Assembly (NCBI RefSeq): GCF_029892065.1 | Contig: NZ_CP120373.1 | Location: forward strand, 2,673,001 to 2,737,000 | Origin: Sinorhizobium garamanticum | GTDB lineage: Bacteria; Pseudomonadota; Alphaproteobacteria; Rhizobiales; Rhizobiaceae | Direction: 5' to 3' | DNA length: 64,000 bases | Shown: piece by piece, positions 23,206 through 34,305 of the stretch | How the letters are laid out: each line of letters begins with the position of its first letter | Numbering within the stretch: position 1 is the stretch's first letter | Program-made: the position numbers and the translations under genes | Notes under the pieces: model-generated | What the model was told of the DNA's origin: nothing | Databases searched by the model: none | What the model saw: the letters and a program-made list of their open reading frames with translations, nothing else

Positions 23206-24950
23206 TGTCGTTTCTCTCCCGTATCATGGTGCTGAAGAGCAAGGCGCATTTCTCGGCAGGCGGCAACAACCGCCCGTCCGACGGGGTCAACGTCACGATC
23301 CAGGGAGCACGCAAGAGGAGCGCCAGCCAGGCCAAGAACCGGGTGGCGATCGTCATTGCCAGCTTCGGCATCGTCTATGCGGTGATCGGAGGGCGGCTCG
23401 TGCAGTACGGCATGGCGCAGCCGGAAACCGTTTCCTCGATCGGGCCGGCCGACAGTTTGATGGCTTCGCGCCCCGACATTCTCGATCGCAACGGCGAAAT
23501 CCTCGCAACCGATATCCGCACCGTGTCGCTCTATGCCGAGCCGCACAAGATCGTCGACGCCGACGAAGCGGTGGAGCGCCTGGCGACGGTTCTGCCCGAT
23601 CTCAACGCCCGCGAGATCTACAACAAGCTCAAGTCGAAATCGCGCTTCCAATGGCTGCGCCGGCAACTGACGCCGAAGCAGCAGAGTGAAATCCTGGCGC
23701 TCGGCATTCCCGGCGTCGGCTTCCGCCCGGAAAAGCGGCGCTTCTATCCCGGTGGTCCGACCGCCGCCCATATCCTCGGTCACGTCAATATCGACAACCG
23801 CGGCGTTGCCGGCATGGAGCGCTACATCGACGGCCAAGGCCTTGCCGACCTGGCGGCGATCGGGATGACCAGCGATGCGAAACTCGAGCCGGTCAAGCTT
23901 TCGATCGATGTCCGCGTCCAGAACATCGTGCGTGACGTCATCGACGCCGGCATGAAGAATTTCCAGGCGATTGCCGCCGGTGCGGTGGTGCTCGACGTCA
24001 ATACCGGTGAAGTGCTGGCGATGGCTTCGGTTCCGGACTACGACCCGAACAAGCCGGTGGAAGGCGCCGAGGAAGGCTGGATGAACCGCATGTCGAACGG
24101 CACGTTCGAGATGGGGTCAACCTTCAAGACCTTCACGATCGCGATGGGGCTCGACTCCGGCAAGGTGACACTCAACGACAGTTTCGACGCTACGGCACCA
24201 ATCCGCATCGGCGGCTTCACCATCAAGGATTTTCACGGCAAGCGCCGCGTGCTGACCGTTCCGGAGATCTTCCAGTATTCCTCCAACATCGGGACAGCCA
24301 AAATCGCCGATCTGGTTGGAATTCCCGGGCACAAGGAATTCCTGACGCGCATCGGGCTCTTGTCGAAGCTGCCGACGGAGCTTCCGGAGGTCAAGACACC
24401 TAGCCAGCCGCGCGAATGGAAGAAGATCAATTCGATCACCATCTCCTTCGGTCACGGCGTCTCTACGACGCCGTTGCAGACGGCGGTCGCCGGAGCGGCG
24501 CTGGTCAATGGCGGCAAGCTCATCCCGCCGACCTTCCTGCCGCGGACTGAGGAACAGGCAAACGAGCTTGCGACAGCGGTCGTCAAGAAGAGCACCAGCG
24601 AAGACATGCGTTTCCTGCTTCGCTGGAACGGTATCGCGGGTTCCGGCAAGCGGGCGCTCGTTCCCGGCTTCAACGTCGGCGGCAAGACCGGCACGGCCGA
24701 CAAGGTGGTCAACGGTCGTTACGCAAGTGACCTGAACTTTAACGCCTTTCTCGCCGCCTTCCCGATCGACAATCCCAAATACATCGTGCTGACCTTCATC
24801 GATGCGCCGAAGACCGGCGAAGGTGGCGGGCGGACCGCGGGCTCCAACGCAGCGCCCATGGTGCGTGACATCATCAGCCGCTCCGCGCCGCTTCTGGGAG
24901 TCGAACCGAAATTTGGTGAAGACGGTTCTGCCTTGCTTGTGTCTTATTGA
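23205..24950 (+). CDS. ftsI: Septal peptidoglycan transpeptidase FtsI (PBP3)
   Basis: 581 residues. A class B penicillin-binding protein with a basic cytoplasmic tail, one membrane helix (RVAIVIASFGIVYAVIGGRLV, about 46-66), a dimerisation domain starting RPDILDRNGEILATD, and a transpeptidase domain. Active-site motifs are STFK (in FEMGSTFKTFTIA), SSN (QYSSNIGTAKIA) and KTGT (VGGKTGTADKV). It cross-links septal peptidoglycan together with FtsW, whose gene lies downstream. The start is coupled to ftsL. Confidence 0.96.
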   Translation: MSFLSRIMVLKSKAHFSAGGNNRPSDGVNVTIQGARKRSASQAKNRVAIVIASFGIVYAVIGGRLVQYGMAQPETVSSIGPADSLMASRPDILDRNGEILATDIRTVSLYAEPHKIVDADEAVERLATVLPDLNAREIYNKLKSKSRFQWLRRQLTPKQQSEILALGIPGVGFRPEKRRFYPGGPTAAHILGHVNIDNRGVAGMERYIDGQGLADLAAIGMTSDAKLEPVKLSIDVRVQNIVRDVIDAGMKNFQAIAAGAVVLDVNTGEVLAMASVPDYDPNKPVEGAEEGWMNRMSNGTFEMGSTFKTFTIAMGLDSGKVTLNDSFDATAPIRIGGFTIKDFHGKRRVLTVPEIFQYSSNIGTAKIADLVGIPGHKEFLTRIGLLSKLPTELPEVKTPSQPREWKKINSITISFGHGVSTTPLQTAVAGAALVNGGKLIPPTFLPRTEEQANELATAVVKKSTSEDMRFLLRWNGIAGSGKRALVPGFNVGGKTGTADKVVNGRYASDLNFNAFLAAFPIDNPKYIVLTFIDAPKTGEGGGRTAGSNAAPMVRDIISRSAPLLGVEPKFGEDGSALLVSY

Positions 24951-25015
24951 CCGTGAAATGAGAATGCGGACGATTCGTCATCAGCGGATCGAAATTGATG
25001 CGAGACATGCAGTTC

Positions 25016-26476
25016 ATGAAGATCAAGGACCTGGCGGGAGCAGCTTTCCCGGAACTTTCGGCGCAACTGAAGGGCGTTTCCTCGGATATCGAGATCGCCG
25101 GCATTACGGCCGATAGCCGACAGGTAAAGCCGGGCGATCTTTTCGTCGCTGTCGCCGGGACGAAGGCGAATGGTGCCGCCTATATCGCCGACGCGCTTTC
25201 GCGTGGCGCCGCGGCCGTGGTCACCGCGGCTGGCGCGGCTGCTGAAGCCGGCGCGCCAGTATTCGGGCTTTCGGAGCCGCGCCGTTTCCTGGCGAAGGCT
25301 GCAGCCGCCTTCTATGGCCGCCAACCGGAGACCATGGTGGCGGTGACCGGCACGGCGGGCAAGACCTCCGTCGCTTCCTTCACCCGCCAGATCTGGGCCC
25401 ATTCGGGCCTTGCTGCCGCGATGATCGGAACGACCGGCGTCGTGGCGCCGGGCCGCAACGACTATGGATCGCTGACCACCCCGGACCCGGTTTCGCTGCA
25501 CAAGCTGCTTAAAGAACTCGCCGATGCCGGCGTGACCCACGCGGCGATGGAAGCCTCCAGCCACGGCCTCGACCAGAGCCGTCTCGACGGCGTTCGGCTT
25601 GCCGCCGCAGCCTTCACCAATCTTGGCCGCGACCACATGGATTATCATCCCACGGTCGAGCATTACATGGCCTCGAAGATGCGCCTCTTCTCCAACCTCC
25701 TGCCCAAGGGCGCGCCGGCGGTGATCTTCGCCGACGACCAATGGTCGGACCAGGCGATCGCCGCCGCCCGCAAAGCCGGCCAGGATGTGCGCACCGTCGG
25801 ACGCAAGGGCGAATTCATCACGTTGAAACGCGTCGAGCACTTCCGCCACAAGCAGTCGGCCGAGGTACATATCGGCGACGATATCTTTGAAATCCACGTG
25901 CCGCTTGCCGGCGACTTCCAGATCGCCAATGCGCTGGTTGCCGCCGGCCTTGCCATGTCCACCGGCATCAGCGCCAAGGCGGCCTTTTCGGCGCTCGAGA
26001 AATTGCAGGGCGCGTCCGGGCGCCTAGAGCTCGTCGGGCACACGAAGGACGGCGCGCTCGCCTATGTGGATTATGCGCACAAGCCGGATGCGCTTGAGAA
26101 CGTCTTGGCCTCGGTTCGTCCTTTCACCACCGGCCGGATCATTATTGTGTTCGGCTGCGGCGGCGACCGCGACAAGGGCAAGCGGCCGATCATGGGCGAG
26201 ATCGCCACGCGGCTTGCCGATGTGGTCATCGTCACCGACGACAACCCGCGTTCGGAAGTGCCGGAGGTCATCCGCGCCGAGATCATGGCCGCGGCCAAGG
26301 GCGCGACCGAAATCGGCGACCGCGCCGTGGCGATCCGCACGGCGGTCAGGATGCTGAAAAGCGGCGACACGCTGATCGTCGCAGGCAAGGGACATGAGGA
26401 AGGGCAGACGATCGGTTCCGTGACGCTGCCGTTCTCGGACCACGAGGAAGTACGCAAGGCATTGGGAGGGCTATGA
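25016..26476 (+). CDS. murE: UDP-MurNAc-L-Ala-D-Glu:meso-diaminopimelate ligase MurE
   Basis: 486 residues from the ATG at 25016, chosen because [14 protein letters not shown] matches the usual rhizobial MurE opening; ATGs at 24998 and 25007 are alternatives and no start has a strong ribosome site. The Mur ligase P-loop is [16 protein letters not shown], and TDDNPRSE carries the DNPR motif that marks specificity for meso-diaminopimelate over lysine. So the peptidoglycan is the DAP type, as expected. The C-terminal domain ([19 protein letters not shown]) is intact. Confidence 0.95.
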   Translation: MKIKDLAGAAFPELSAQLKGVSSDIEIAGITADSRQVKPGDLFVAVAGTKANGAAYIADALSRGAAAVVTAAGAAAEAGAPVFGLSEPRRFLAKAAAAFYGRQPETMVAVTGTAGKTSVASFTRQIWAHSGLAAAMIGTTGVVAPGRNDYGSLTTPDPVSLHKLLKELADAGVTHAAMEASSHGLDQSRLDGVRLAAAAFTNLGRDHMDYHPTVEHYMASKMRLFSNLLPKGAPAVIFADDQWSDQAIAAARKAGQDVRTVGRKGEFITLKRVEHFRHKQSAEVHIGDDIFEIHVPLAGDFQIANALVAAGLAMSTGISAKAAFSALEKLQGASGRLELVGHTKDGALAYVDYAHKPDALENVLASVRPFTTGRIIIVFGCGGDRDKGKRPIMGEIATRLADVVIVTDDNPRSEVPEVIRAEIMAAAKGATEIGDRAVAIRTAVRMLKSGDTLIVAGKGHEEGQTIGSVTLPFSDHEEVRKALGGL

Positions 26477-26477
26477 C

Positions 26478-27911
26478 TTGACCTGGCTCTGGACAAGCAG
26501 CGATCTTCTGGCTGCGATGAACGGCCGTCCGGTCGGAAATCTGCCAGAGGGCATTGCCGGCATCTCGATCGACAGCCGAACCATAAACAAGGACGAGGCG
26601 TTTTTCGCGATCAAGGGCGATCGCGTCGATGGCCACGACTATGCCGGGATCGCCCTTGCCAACGGAGCTTCCCTTCTTGTCGTCAGCGAGAGCAAGATTC
26701 CTGCTCTCGGTCGGTTGATCGCGCCGATGATCGTCGTCGATGACGTGCTGGAGGCATTGATCCGCCTCGGCTGCGCCGCACGCGATCGCAGCGCGGCAAA
26801 GGTTATCGCCGTCACCGGATCGGTCGGAAAGACCACGACGAAGGAGATGCTGCGACATGTGCTATCCCCGCTCGGCCGCGTGCACGCCTCCGTTGCCTCC
26901 TTCAACAATCACTGGGGTGTGCCGCTGACCCTTGCGCGGATGCCGGAAGCGACCGACTTCGGCATTTTCGAGATCGGCATGAATCACCCGGGCGAGATCC
27001 GGCCGCTGACGAAGATGGTTCGCCCGCACGTGGCAGTAGTCACCAGCATCGCTCCGGCCCATCTCGGCAATTTCGAGAGCCTCGACGAGATCGCAGCGGC
27101 GAAGGCCGAGATCTTCGAGGGTGTCGTCAAGGGCGGCCACGCTGTTCTCAACCTCGACAGCCCCCAATGCACCCTTCTCGAGCGGGCCGCCGGCGTCGCC
27201 GGTGTGAGCTACATCCATTCCTTCGGCGCCAATCCGAAAGCCGAGTTCCGGCTGGTCGAATTCGCTGGTCGATCGGAAGGATCGGTGCTTTGGGCGGGGA
27301 TCGGCGGCAGGACGCTTGAAATCGCGATCGGCGCTCCAGGGCGCCATATCGCCGAGAACGCACTGGCTGTCATCGCGGCGGCGAAGCTTGCAGGCGCTGA
27401 TCTCGATCAGGTCCTGGCCTCGCTTGCGACCATGCGGCCGGAAAAGGGCAGGGGACTGCAGCACCGTCTGAAAGTCGGCGCGGGCCAGCTGACGCTCATC
27501 GACGAAAGTTACAATGCCAACCCGGCCTCGATGCGCGCCGCTATCTCGCTGCTGCGCGACGCCGAGCCACCTGTTGGCGGACGCCGGATCGCAATCCTCG
27601 GTGACATGCTGGAGATGGGCGAGCACGCGGCCGATGTTCATGCTGCTCTTGCGAAACCGATCGTCGAGGCCGGAATTGCGGACGTGTGGCTCACCGGGCC
27701 CGAGATGGCGCATCTGCGCGACGCTCTGCCGCCAGAGGTTTCGATCGTCTATCGCGAGTCGGTCGACGATCTCACGGACTATGCACTCGCAGCGGTTGCC
27801 GCCGGCGATGTGGTGATGGTCAAGTCGTCGAAGGGAACCGGCTGCGGGCGGATCGTTCAGGCGCTTCTAAACGCCTATCCGGAAGACGCGGCGAGGGGCG
27901 GTGAAGTATAG
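26478..27911 (+). CDS. murF: UDP-MurNAc-tripeptide:D-Ala-D-Ala ligase MurF (TTG start)
   Basis: 477 residues. The start is a TTG at 26478, one base after the murE stop, with GGGAGGG seven bases upstream; the nearby ATG at 26473 is out of frame and stops at once. The start gives MTWLWTSSDLLAAM, the expected MurF opening. The ATP site is VIAVTGSVGKTTTKEML; DESYNANPASMRAA is the C-terminal domain signature. MurF adds D-Ala-D-Ala to complete the UDP-MurNAc-pentapeptide. Confidence 0.95.
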   Translation: MTWLWTSSDLLAAMNGRPVGNLPEGIAGISIDSRTINKDEAFFAIKGDRVDGHDYAGIALANGASLLVVSESKIPALGRLIAPMIVVDDVLEALIRLGCAARDRSAAKVIAVTGSVGKTTTKEMLRHVLSPLGRVHASVASFNNHWGVPLTLARMPEATDFGIFEIGMNHPGEIRPLTKMVRPHVAVVTSIAPAHLGNFESLDEIAAAKAEIFEGVVKGGHAVLNLDSPQCTLLERAAGVAGVSYIHSFGANPKAEFRLVEFAGRSEGSVLWAGIGGRTLEIAIGAPGRHIAENALAVIAAAKLAGADLDQVLASLATMRPEKGRGLQHRLKVGAGQLTLIDESYNANPASMRAAISLLRDAEPPVGGRRIAILGDMLEMGEHAADVHAALAKPIVEAGIADVWLTGPEMAHLRDALPPEVSIVYRESVDDLTDYALAAVAAGDVVMVKSSKGTGCGRIVQALLNAYPEDAARGGEV

Positions 27912-27916
27912 CGTTG

Positions 27917-27935
27917 CCACCACTGCATGTGGTGG
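27917..27935 (+). other. Perfect hairpin in the murF-mraY gap
   Basis: CCACCAC (27917-27923) and GTGGTGG (27929-27935) form a 7-bp stem with loop TGCAT. It sits in the only long gap (139 bases) inside the mraZ-murB run. There is no T-run; it may be an mRNA processing or attenuation point. Confidence 0.4.
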
Positions 27936-28050
27936 ATACCGCGCTCGGCCAGGGGATATGGCCTAACATAGTCGACCACAAGTGGGTAACGTCTATCAGA
28001 CGATTCTGTTGGACGATGTCCGATTCTAAACCTTTGGGGAAAGGTCCCTT

Positions 28051-29151
28051 ATGCTGATCTGGCTCGTGGAACTGGCGGACCACTTTCAATTCTTCAATCT
28101 CTTTCGCTACATCACCTTCCGCACGGGTGCAGCTCTCTTCACTTCCGCCCTGATCGTCTTCCTGTTCGGCCCGGCGATGATCGCATCGCTTCGCATCCGC
28201 CAGGGCAAGGGCCAGCCGATCCGCGCCGATGGTCCGCAGACCCACTTCAAGAAGGCTGGTACGCCGACCATGGGCGGCCTGATGATCCTCGCCGGTATCG
28301 TCGTCTCGTCGCTGCTGTGGGCCGATCTTTCGAGCGTCTATGTCGTTTCGACCCTCCTGGTGACGCTGGGCTTCGGCGCGATCGGCTTCTACGACGACTA
28401 TCTCAAGGTGACCAAGCAGTCGGACAAGGGCTTTTCAGGCAAGGCGCGTCTTGGCATTGAATTCGTGATCGCGGCGATCGCCGTCTTCTTCATGATGCAG
28501 GCGGCGCTTTCGGCGGGGACCGCCGGCTCCACCTTCGGTTCTTCGGTGACTTTCCCCTTCTTCAAGGACCTGATGCTCAATCTCGGCTATTTCTTCGTGC
28601 TTTTCGGCGGTTTCGTCATCGTCGGTGCGGGCAATGCCGTGAACCTGACGGACGGTCTCGACGGCCTTGCCATCGTGCCGGTGATGATCGCGTCGGCTGC
28701 CTTCGGGCTCATCGCCTATCTCGCCGGTAACGCCGTCTTCGCCAACTATCTGCAGATCCATTTCGTGCCCGGCACCGGCGAACTCGCCGTGATCCTCGGC
28801 GCCGTCATCGGCGCGGGCCTCGGCTTCCTCTGGTTCAACGCACCGCCCGCCGCGATCTTCATGGGCGATACGGGCTCGCTGGCGCTCGGCGGCCTCATCG
28901 GCACGGTTGCCGTTGCCACGAAGCACGAAGTCGTGATGATCATCGTCGGCGGTCTCTTCGTCATGGAGACGCTGTCCGTGATCATCCAGGTCTTCTGGTT
29001 CAAGCGCACCGGCCGCCGGGTGTTCCTCATGGCGCCGATTCACCATCACTTCGAAAAGAAGGGCTGGACGGAAAGCCAGGTGGTGATCCGCTTCTGGATC
29101 ATCGCCGTCATCCTCGCGATGATCGGCCTATCGACGCTGAAGCTCAGGTAA
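28051..29151 (+). CDS. mraY: Phospho-MurNAc-pentapeptide translocase MraY
   Basis: 366 residues, ten membrane helices. It transfers phospho-MurNAc-pentapeptide to undecaprenyl phosphate to make lipid I. Motifs are [10 protein letters not shown] (N-terminal signature), [17 protein letters not shown] (the D-D pair), [14 protein letters not shown] (catalytic NLTDG) and [14 protein letters not shown] (HHH). The distance of 139 bases from murF and GGGG before the ATG suggest possible separate control, although no promoter is clear. Confidence 0.97.
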   Translation: MLIWLVELADHFQFFNLFRYITFRTGAALFTSALIVFLFGPAMIASLRIRQGKGQPIRADGPQTHFKKAGTPTMGGLMILAGIVVSSLLWADLSSVYVVSTLLVTLGFGAIGFYDDYLKVTKQSDKGFSGKARLGIEFVIAAIAVFFMMQAALSAGTAGSTFGSSVTFPFFKDLMLNLGYFFVLFGGFVIVGAGNAVNLTDGLDGLAIVPVMIASAAFGLIAYLAGNAVFANYLQIHFVPGTGELAVILGAVIGAGLGFLWFNAPPAAIFMGDTGSLALGGLIGTVAVATKHEVVMIIVGGLFVMETLSVIIQVFWFKRTGRRVFLMAPIHHHFEKKGWTESQVVIRFWIIAVILAMIGLSTLKLR

Positions 29152-29157
29152 TGCGCG

Positions 29158-30549
29158 ATGATTCCGGTCACCACATTCAAGGACAAGAAGGTCGCACTCT
29201 TCGGGCTCGGCGGTTCCGGTCTCGCAACGGCGCAAGCGCTGGTCGCGGGCGGGGCGGAGGTCGTCGCCTGGGACGACAATCCGGACAGCGTCGCCAAGGC
29301 TGCGGCCGCGAGGCTTTCGACGGCCGATTTGCGCAGCGTCGACTGGTCTGCCTTCGCCACCTTCGTGCTCTCTCCCGGCGTGCCGCTGACGCATCCGAAG
29401 CCGCATTGGACAGTCGATCTCGCCCGCCAGGCCGGCGTCGAGATCATCGGCGACGTAGAACTGTTCGTGCGTGAACGTCGGGCGTATGCTCCCGATTGCC
29501 CCTTCATCGCCATCACCGGCACCAACGGCAAGTCGACCACGACGGCGCTGATCGCCCATATCCTGAGAGAAAGCGGGCGGGACACCCAGCTTGGCGGCAA
29601 TATCGGCACTGCGGTGCTGACGCTCGATCCGCCGAAGGCCGGGCGCTTCTACGTGGTGGAATGCTCCTCCTATCAGATCGATCTTGCGCCGACGCTTGAG
29701 TCCACGGCCGGCGTCCTGCTCAATCTCACGCCGGACCATTTGGACCGTCACGGCACGATGCAGCACTATGCCAATATCAAGGAACGGCTGGTGGCTGGAA
29801 GCGGCACGGCGATCGTTGGCGTCGACGACAGCTTCTCGAGCCTGATCGCCGACCGGGTGGAGCGCGCCGGAACCAAGGTCGTGCGCATTTCGCGTCGGAA
29901 TGTGCTTGGCAACGGATTTTACGCCGAAGGCTCGCAACTGATGCGCGCGAGCGGCGGCACGTCTTCGCTGTTCACCGACCTTGAAGGCATCCAGACACTG
30001 CGCGGCGGGCATAATGCTCAGAATGCGGCCGCCGCGATTGCCGCTTGCCTCGCGGTCGGCGTCGCCGAGAAGGACATCGTCGATGGGCTTCGCAGCTTCC
30101 CGGGGCTGAAACACCGGATGCAGCCGGTCGGGAAGAAAGGTGACGTCGTCTTCGTCAACGACAGCAAGGCGACCAATGCGGAAGCTGCGGCGCCAGCGCT
30201 GTCGAGCTACGATCGGATTTACTGGATCGCCGGCGGTCTGCCGAAGGAGGGCGGCATCACGTCGCTGGCGCCGTTCTTCCCGAAGATCGTCAAGGCCTAT
30301 CTGATCGGTGAGGCTGCACCGGCGTTCGCAGCGACGCTCGGCGAGGCCGTGCCCTTTGAGATTTCCGGAACGCTGGAGAAGGCGGTCGCCCATGCGGCGG
30401 CGGATGCGGCACGGGACGAGGGAGGGCCTTCGGCCGTAATGCTCTCCCCGGCTTGCGCAAGCTTCGACCAGTACAAGAATTTCGAGGTGCGTGGAGATGC
30501 CTTTGTCGGGCATGTGGCGGCACTCGAAGGCGTGACCATGCTCGTCTGA
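29158..30549 (+). CDS. murD: UDP-MurNAc-L-Ala:D-Glu ligase MurD
   Basis: 463 residues. A Rossmann-like start [20 protein letters not shown] binds the UDP part. The Mur ligase ATP loop is [20 protein letters not shown], and the central domain has ECSSYQID and [11 protein letters not shown]. The C-terminal domain has [13 protein letters not shown] and [18 protein letters not shown], both standard for MurD. It lies 6 bases after mraY. Confidence 0.96.
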   Translation: MIPVTTFKDKKVALFGLGGSGLATAQALVAGGAEVVAWDDNPDSVAKAAAARLSTADLRSVDWSAFATFVLSPGVPLTHPKPHWTVDLARQAGVEIIGDVELFVRERRAYAPDCPFIAITGTNGKSTTTALIAHILRESGRDTQLGGNIGTAVLTLDPPKAGRFYVVECSSYQIDLAPTLESTAGVLLNLTPDHLDRHGTMQHYANIKERLVAGSGTAIVGVDDSFSSLIADRVERAGTKVVRISRRNVLGNGFYAEGSQLMRASGGTSSLFTDLEGIQTLRGGHNAQNAAAAIAACLAVGVAEKDIVDGLRSFPGLKHRMQPVGKKGDVVFVNDSKATNAEAAAPALSSYDRIYWIAGGLPKEGGITSLAPFFPKIVKAYLIGEAAPAFAATLGEAVPFEISGTLEKAVAHAAADAARDEGGPSAVMLSPACASFDQYKNFEVRGDAFVGHVAALEGVTMLV

Positions 30550-30614
30550 CGAGCGGAGTCGGGCCTGAACGATAGACGTTGGCGCAGACCTGCGCCGAAA
30601 AAGGGGACAGACAG

Positions 30615-31769
30615 ATGGTAAGCCGAGCCGAACGTGGCCCCGTGGCCGACTGGTTCTGGACGATCGACAGGTTTTTTCTGGCGACCTTCATCCTCCTGAT
30701 GGGCGTCGGCTTCATGCTGTCCTTCGCGGCGAGCCCGCCGGTTGCCGAACGGCTCGGCCTCGACAGCTTCCACTTCGTCAAGCGTCACGCGCTCTTCCTC
30801 TTGCCGTCGCTCGCAGTGATGGTCGGCATCTCCTTCCTTTCGCCACGCCAGGTCAGGCGCACAGCGATCATCCTGCTCGGCATCTCGCTCGGGATGATGG
30901 TGCTGGTTCTCTTCGTCGGTCAGGAGGTCAAGGGCTCGCTGCGCTGGATATCGATCGCCGGCATCTCGATTCAGCCCTCGGAGTTCATGAAACCGGCCTT
31001 CGTGGTCGTCTGCGCCTGGCTTTTCTCCGAGCACGCACGGCAGCCGGAAATCCCAGGCAATCTTTTCGCCATCCTGCTGTTCGGCATCGTCGGTGCGCTT
31101 CTTGTCGCCCAGCCGGACCTTGGCCAGACCATCCTGACCACGGCGGTCTGGGGGGGCATGTTCTTCATGGCCGGCATGCCGTGGCTCTGGATCATCGTGC
31201 TTGCGGGCGCCGCGGTCGGCGGTTTCTTCGTCGCCTATACCATGCTGCCGCACGTCGCCGGCCGTATCGACCGGTTCCTGACCGGCGAGGGCGATACCTT
31301 CCAGGTGGACACGGCCCGTGAAGCGATCATTCGCGGCGACTGGTTGGGCCGCGGCCCGGGAGAGGGCGTCGTCAAGCGCATCATTCCCGACAGCCACACC
31401 GACTTCGTCTTTTCCGTCGCGGCGGAAGAGTTCGGCATCGTTTTCTGCATGGCCATCGTGCTGATCTTTTCCTTCCTCGTCATGCGCGGTCTCAGCCATG
31501 CTTTCCGCGAGCGGAACGATTTCAACCGCTTTGCCGTCGCCGGTCTTGTGCTGCAACTTGGCATCCAGTCGATGATCAATATCGGTGTGAACCTCGAACT
31601 GCTTCCGGCCAAGGGCATGACCCTGCCGCTGATTTCCTATGGCGGCTCCTCGATGGTGGCGATCTGCGTGACGGCCGGATTCATCCTGGCTTTGACGCGC
31701 CACCGGCCGGAAAAGCGCGCCGTGGAGCGCAGCCTGTTTCGATCCGGTGTCGGAATGCCGGCGGAGTAA
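30615..31769 (+). CDS. ftsW: Septal peptidoglycan polymerase FtsW (SEDS)
   Basis: 384 residues, about ten membrane helices. The start at 30615 follows AAGGGGACAG and gives MVSRAERGPVADWFWTIDRF. SEDS-family marks are FHFVKRHALFLL, GSLRWISIAGISIQPSEFMKPA, LVAQPDLGQT, and LPLISYGGSSMVAICV near the C-terminus. FtsW makes septal glycan strands from lipid II and works with FtsI. The same domain order as E. coli FtsW without extra parts. Confidence 0.96.
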   Translation: MVSRAERGPVADWFWTIDRFFLATFILLMGVGFMLSFAASPPVAERLGLDSFHFVKRHALFLLPSLAVMVGISFLSPRQVRRTAIILLGISLGMMVLVLFVGQEVKGSLRWISIAGISIQPSEFMKPAFVVVCAWLFSEHARQPEIPGNLFAILLFGIVGALLVAQPDLGQTILTTAVWGGMFFMAGMPWLWIIVLAGAAVGGFFVAYTMLPHVAGRIDRFLTGEGDTFQVDTAREAIIRGDWLGRGPGEGVVKRIIPDSHTDFVFSVAAEEFGIVFCMAIVLIFSFLVMRGLSHAFRERNDFNRFAVAGLVLQLGIQSMINIGVNLELLPAKGMTLPLISYGGSSMVAICVTAGFILALTRHRPEKRAVERSLFRSGVGMPAE

Positions 31770-31772
31770 GTC

Positions 31773-32897
31773 ATGAGCAAAGGTATCGTTCTTCTTGCCG
31801 CCGGGGGCACCGGCGGCCATCTCTTTCCCGCCGAAGCGCTGGCGCATGAGTTGAAAGCGTCCGGCTACGCCGTGCATCTGGTGACGGACAGCCGCGCCGA
31901 GCGCTTTGCCGGCAGGTTTCCGGCCGACGAAATCCACATCGTACCTTCGGCGACGATCGGCTCGAAGAACCCGGTCAAACTGGCGCGATCGGTCTGGAAG
32001 CTCTGGACCGGCTTGCGCGCATCGCGGCGGCTGATCGCGCGCCTGAAACCGAAGGCGGTGATCGGCTTCGGGGGCTATCCGACGGTACCGCCGCTGCTCG
32101 CAGCGACCGGCATGGGCGTGCCGTCTATGATCCACGAGCAGAATGCGGTGATGGGACGGGCCAACAAGATGCTGGCCTCACGCGTGCAGGCAATCGCCGG
32201 GGGCTTTCTTCCCGAAGGCACCGGGGTTTTCGCGACGAAAACGGTGACGACCGGCAATCCCGTTCGTCCGGCCGTGCTCGGAGCGGCGGGCGCGCCCTAT
32301 GCGGTTTCGGCAGGCGACGCGCCGTTCCATCTGGTGGTCTTCGGCGGCAGCCAGGGCGCGCAATATTTCTCGCAGGCGATCCCGCAGGCGATCTGCCGTC
32401 TGGACGACGCCGCGCGCCAGCGCGTGCGGGTCACGCAGCAGGCACGCTCCGAGGACCGGGAAGGCGTTATCGCTGCCTACGACAAACTCGGCGTTTCGGC
32501 GGAGGTCTCTCCCTTCTTCAACGACATGGCGGCGCGGATAGCAGCCGCCCAGCTCATCGTCTGCCGCTCTGGCGCATCGACGGTGTCCGAGCTCGCCGTG
32601 ATCGGCAGGCCGGCGATCCTCGTGCCCTATCCCTATGCGCTCGATCACGATCAAGCGGCGAATGCGGCCGCACTCGCGGCCAAGGGCGGTGCCCGCGTGA
32701 TCGCGCAGGCCGAGCTCAGCTCCGAACGGCTTGCGGGTATCCTCGCCGATGCCATGAACAATCCACAGTCCCTGGCGCAGATGGCCGCCAGTGCCCGCGA
32801 AACCGGCAAACCGGACGCCGCGCGCTTGCTTGCGTCTCTCGTAGAGGCTATTGCCAGCGGTTTGACAGTCGAGAAATTCAAGGAAACACGCTCATGA
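31773..32897 (+). CDS. murG: Lipid II synthase MurG
   Basis: 374 residues. A GT28 glycosyltransferase that adds GlcNAc to lipid I on the inner face of the membrane. The first glycine-rich loop is [21 protein letters not shown], and the second is [14 protein letters not shown]. The sequence [36 protein letters not shown] holds the UDP-GlcNAc site. The stop overlaps the murC start by 4 bases (ATGA). Confidence 0.97.
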   Translation: MSKGIVLLAAGGTGGHLFPAEALAHELKASGYAVHLVTDSRAERFAGRFPADEIHIVPSATIGSKNPVKLARSVWKLWTGLRASRRLIARLKPKAVIGFGGYPTVPPLLAATGMGVPSMIHEQNAVMGRANKMLASRVQAIAGGFLPEGTGVFATKTVTTGNPVRPAVLGAAGAPYAVSAGDAPFHLVVFGGSQGAQYFSQAIPQAICRLDDAARQRVRVTQQARSEDREGVIAAYDKLGVSAEVSPFFNDMAARIAAAQLIVCRSGASTVSELAVIGRPAILVPYPYALDHDQAANAAALAAKGGARVIAQAELSSERLAGILADAMNNPQSLAQMAASARETGKPDAARLLASLVEAIASGLTVEKFKETRS

Positions 32898-34303
32898 AAA
32901 TGCCGAAGACGATCGGGCTCGTACATTTCATCGGTATCGGCGGCATCGGCATGAGCGGCATTGCAGAGGTGCTGCACAATCTCGGGCACCGGGTGCAGGG
33001 GTCGGATCAGTCGGACAGCGCCAACGTGCAGCGCCTTCGCGAGAAGGGCATCAAGATCTCCGTCGGCCACAAGGCTGAAAACCTCGGCGATGCCGAAGTT
33101 GTCGTCGTCTCGACGGCCATCAAGAAGGACAATCCCGAACTGATCGCCGCGCGCGAGAAGTTCCTGCCTGTGGTGCGGCGCGCCGAAATGCTGGCCGAAC
33201 TCATGCGCTTCCGCAACGCAATCGCCATCGGCGGTACGCACGGCAAGACGACGACGACCTCGATGATCGCGGCGCTGCTCGATGCCGGCGGGCTCGATCC
33301 GACGGTCATCAATGGCGGCATCATCAATGCCTACGGCACGAATGCGCGCATGGGCGCCGGCGAATGGATGGTGGTCGAGGCGGACGAGTCTGATGGCACC
33401 TTCCTGAAGCTGCCCGCCGACATCGCAGTCGTCACCAATATCGACCCCGAACATCTCGATCACTATGGCAATTTCGACGCCGTGCGTTCCGCCTTCCGGC
33501 AGTTTGTCGAGAATGTGCCGTTCTATGGCTTTGGCGTGCTCTGCCTCGATCACCCCGAGGTGCAGGCAATGGTTGCCAAGATCGAGGACCGCAAGGTCGT
33601 GACCTATGGCGAGAACCCGCAGGCCGACGTGCGCTACCACAATATCCGCATGGACGGCGCGACCTCGGTCTTCGATATCGAGATTCGCCGCCGCCGCACC
33701 GGCCAGGTAATCACGATGAAGGACCTACGGCTACCGATGCCCGGCCGCCACAACGTTTCCAATGCGACGGCCGCTATTGCCGTCGCTCAGCGCCTCGGCA
33801 TGAAGACGGAGGATATCGCGAAGGGGCTCGCCGCCTTTGGTGGCGTCAAGCGTCGCTTCACGCTCACCGGCGAGTGGAACGGCGCGCGCATCTTCGACGA
33901 CTACGGCCACCACCCGGTCGAGATCAAGGCGGTGTTGAAGGCGGCGCGCGAGGCCTGCCAGGGCCGGATCATCGCCGTCCACCAGCCGCATCGCTACAGC
34001 CGTCTTTCGAGCCTTTTCGAGGATTTCGCCTCCTGCTTCAACGATGCGGACACGATCCTGATCGCGCCCGTCTATGCGGCGGGTGAAGACGCGATCGAGG
34101 GCGTGGATTCGGAAGCGCTCGTCAACCGCATCAAGGCTGCCGGGCATCGCGATGCGCGCAACGTCGCCGGGCAGGAGGCGATCGCGCCGATCGTCTCGAA
34201 GATTGCGCAGCCGGGCGATTTTGTGGTTCTCTTGGGAGCCGGCAGCATTACCTATTGGGCTGCGGCCCTGCCCAAGGAACTCGCGAATATTTCAGGAATT
34301 TGA
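32894..34303 (+). CDS. murC: UDP-MurNAc:L-alanine ligase MurC
   Basis: 469 residues. It opens with the nucleotide-binding [17 protein letters not shown]. The ATP loop is [16 protein letters not shown], the central motif [11 protein letters not shown], and the C-terminal domain has [18 protein letters not shown] and HQPHRYSR. MurC starts the peptide stem by adding L-Ala to UDP-MurNAc. Translation is coupled to murG. Confidence 0.97.
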   Translation: MKMPKTIGLVHFIGIGGIGMSGIAEVLHNLGHRVQGSDQSDSANVQRLREKGIKISVGHKAENLGDAEVVVVSTAIKKDNPELIAAREKFLPVVRRAEMLAELMRFRNAIAIGGTHGKTTTTSMIAALLDAGGLDPTVINGGIINAYGTNARMGAGEWMVVEADESDGTFLKLPADIAVVTNIDPEHLDHYGNFDAVRSAFRQFVENVPFYGFGVLCLDHPEVQAMVAKIEDRKVVTYGENPQADVRYHNIRMDGATSVFDIEIRRRRTGQVITMKDLRLPMPGRHNVSNATAAIAVAQRLGMKTEDIAKGLAAFGGVKRRFTLTGEWNGARIFDDYGHHPVEIKAVLKAAREACQGRIIAVHQPHRYSRLSSLFEDFASCFNDADTILIAPVYAAGEDAIEGVDSEALVNRIKAAGHRDARNVAGQEAIAPIVSKIAQPGDFVVLLGAGSITYWAAALPKELANISGI

Positions 34304-34305
34304 GC

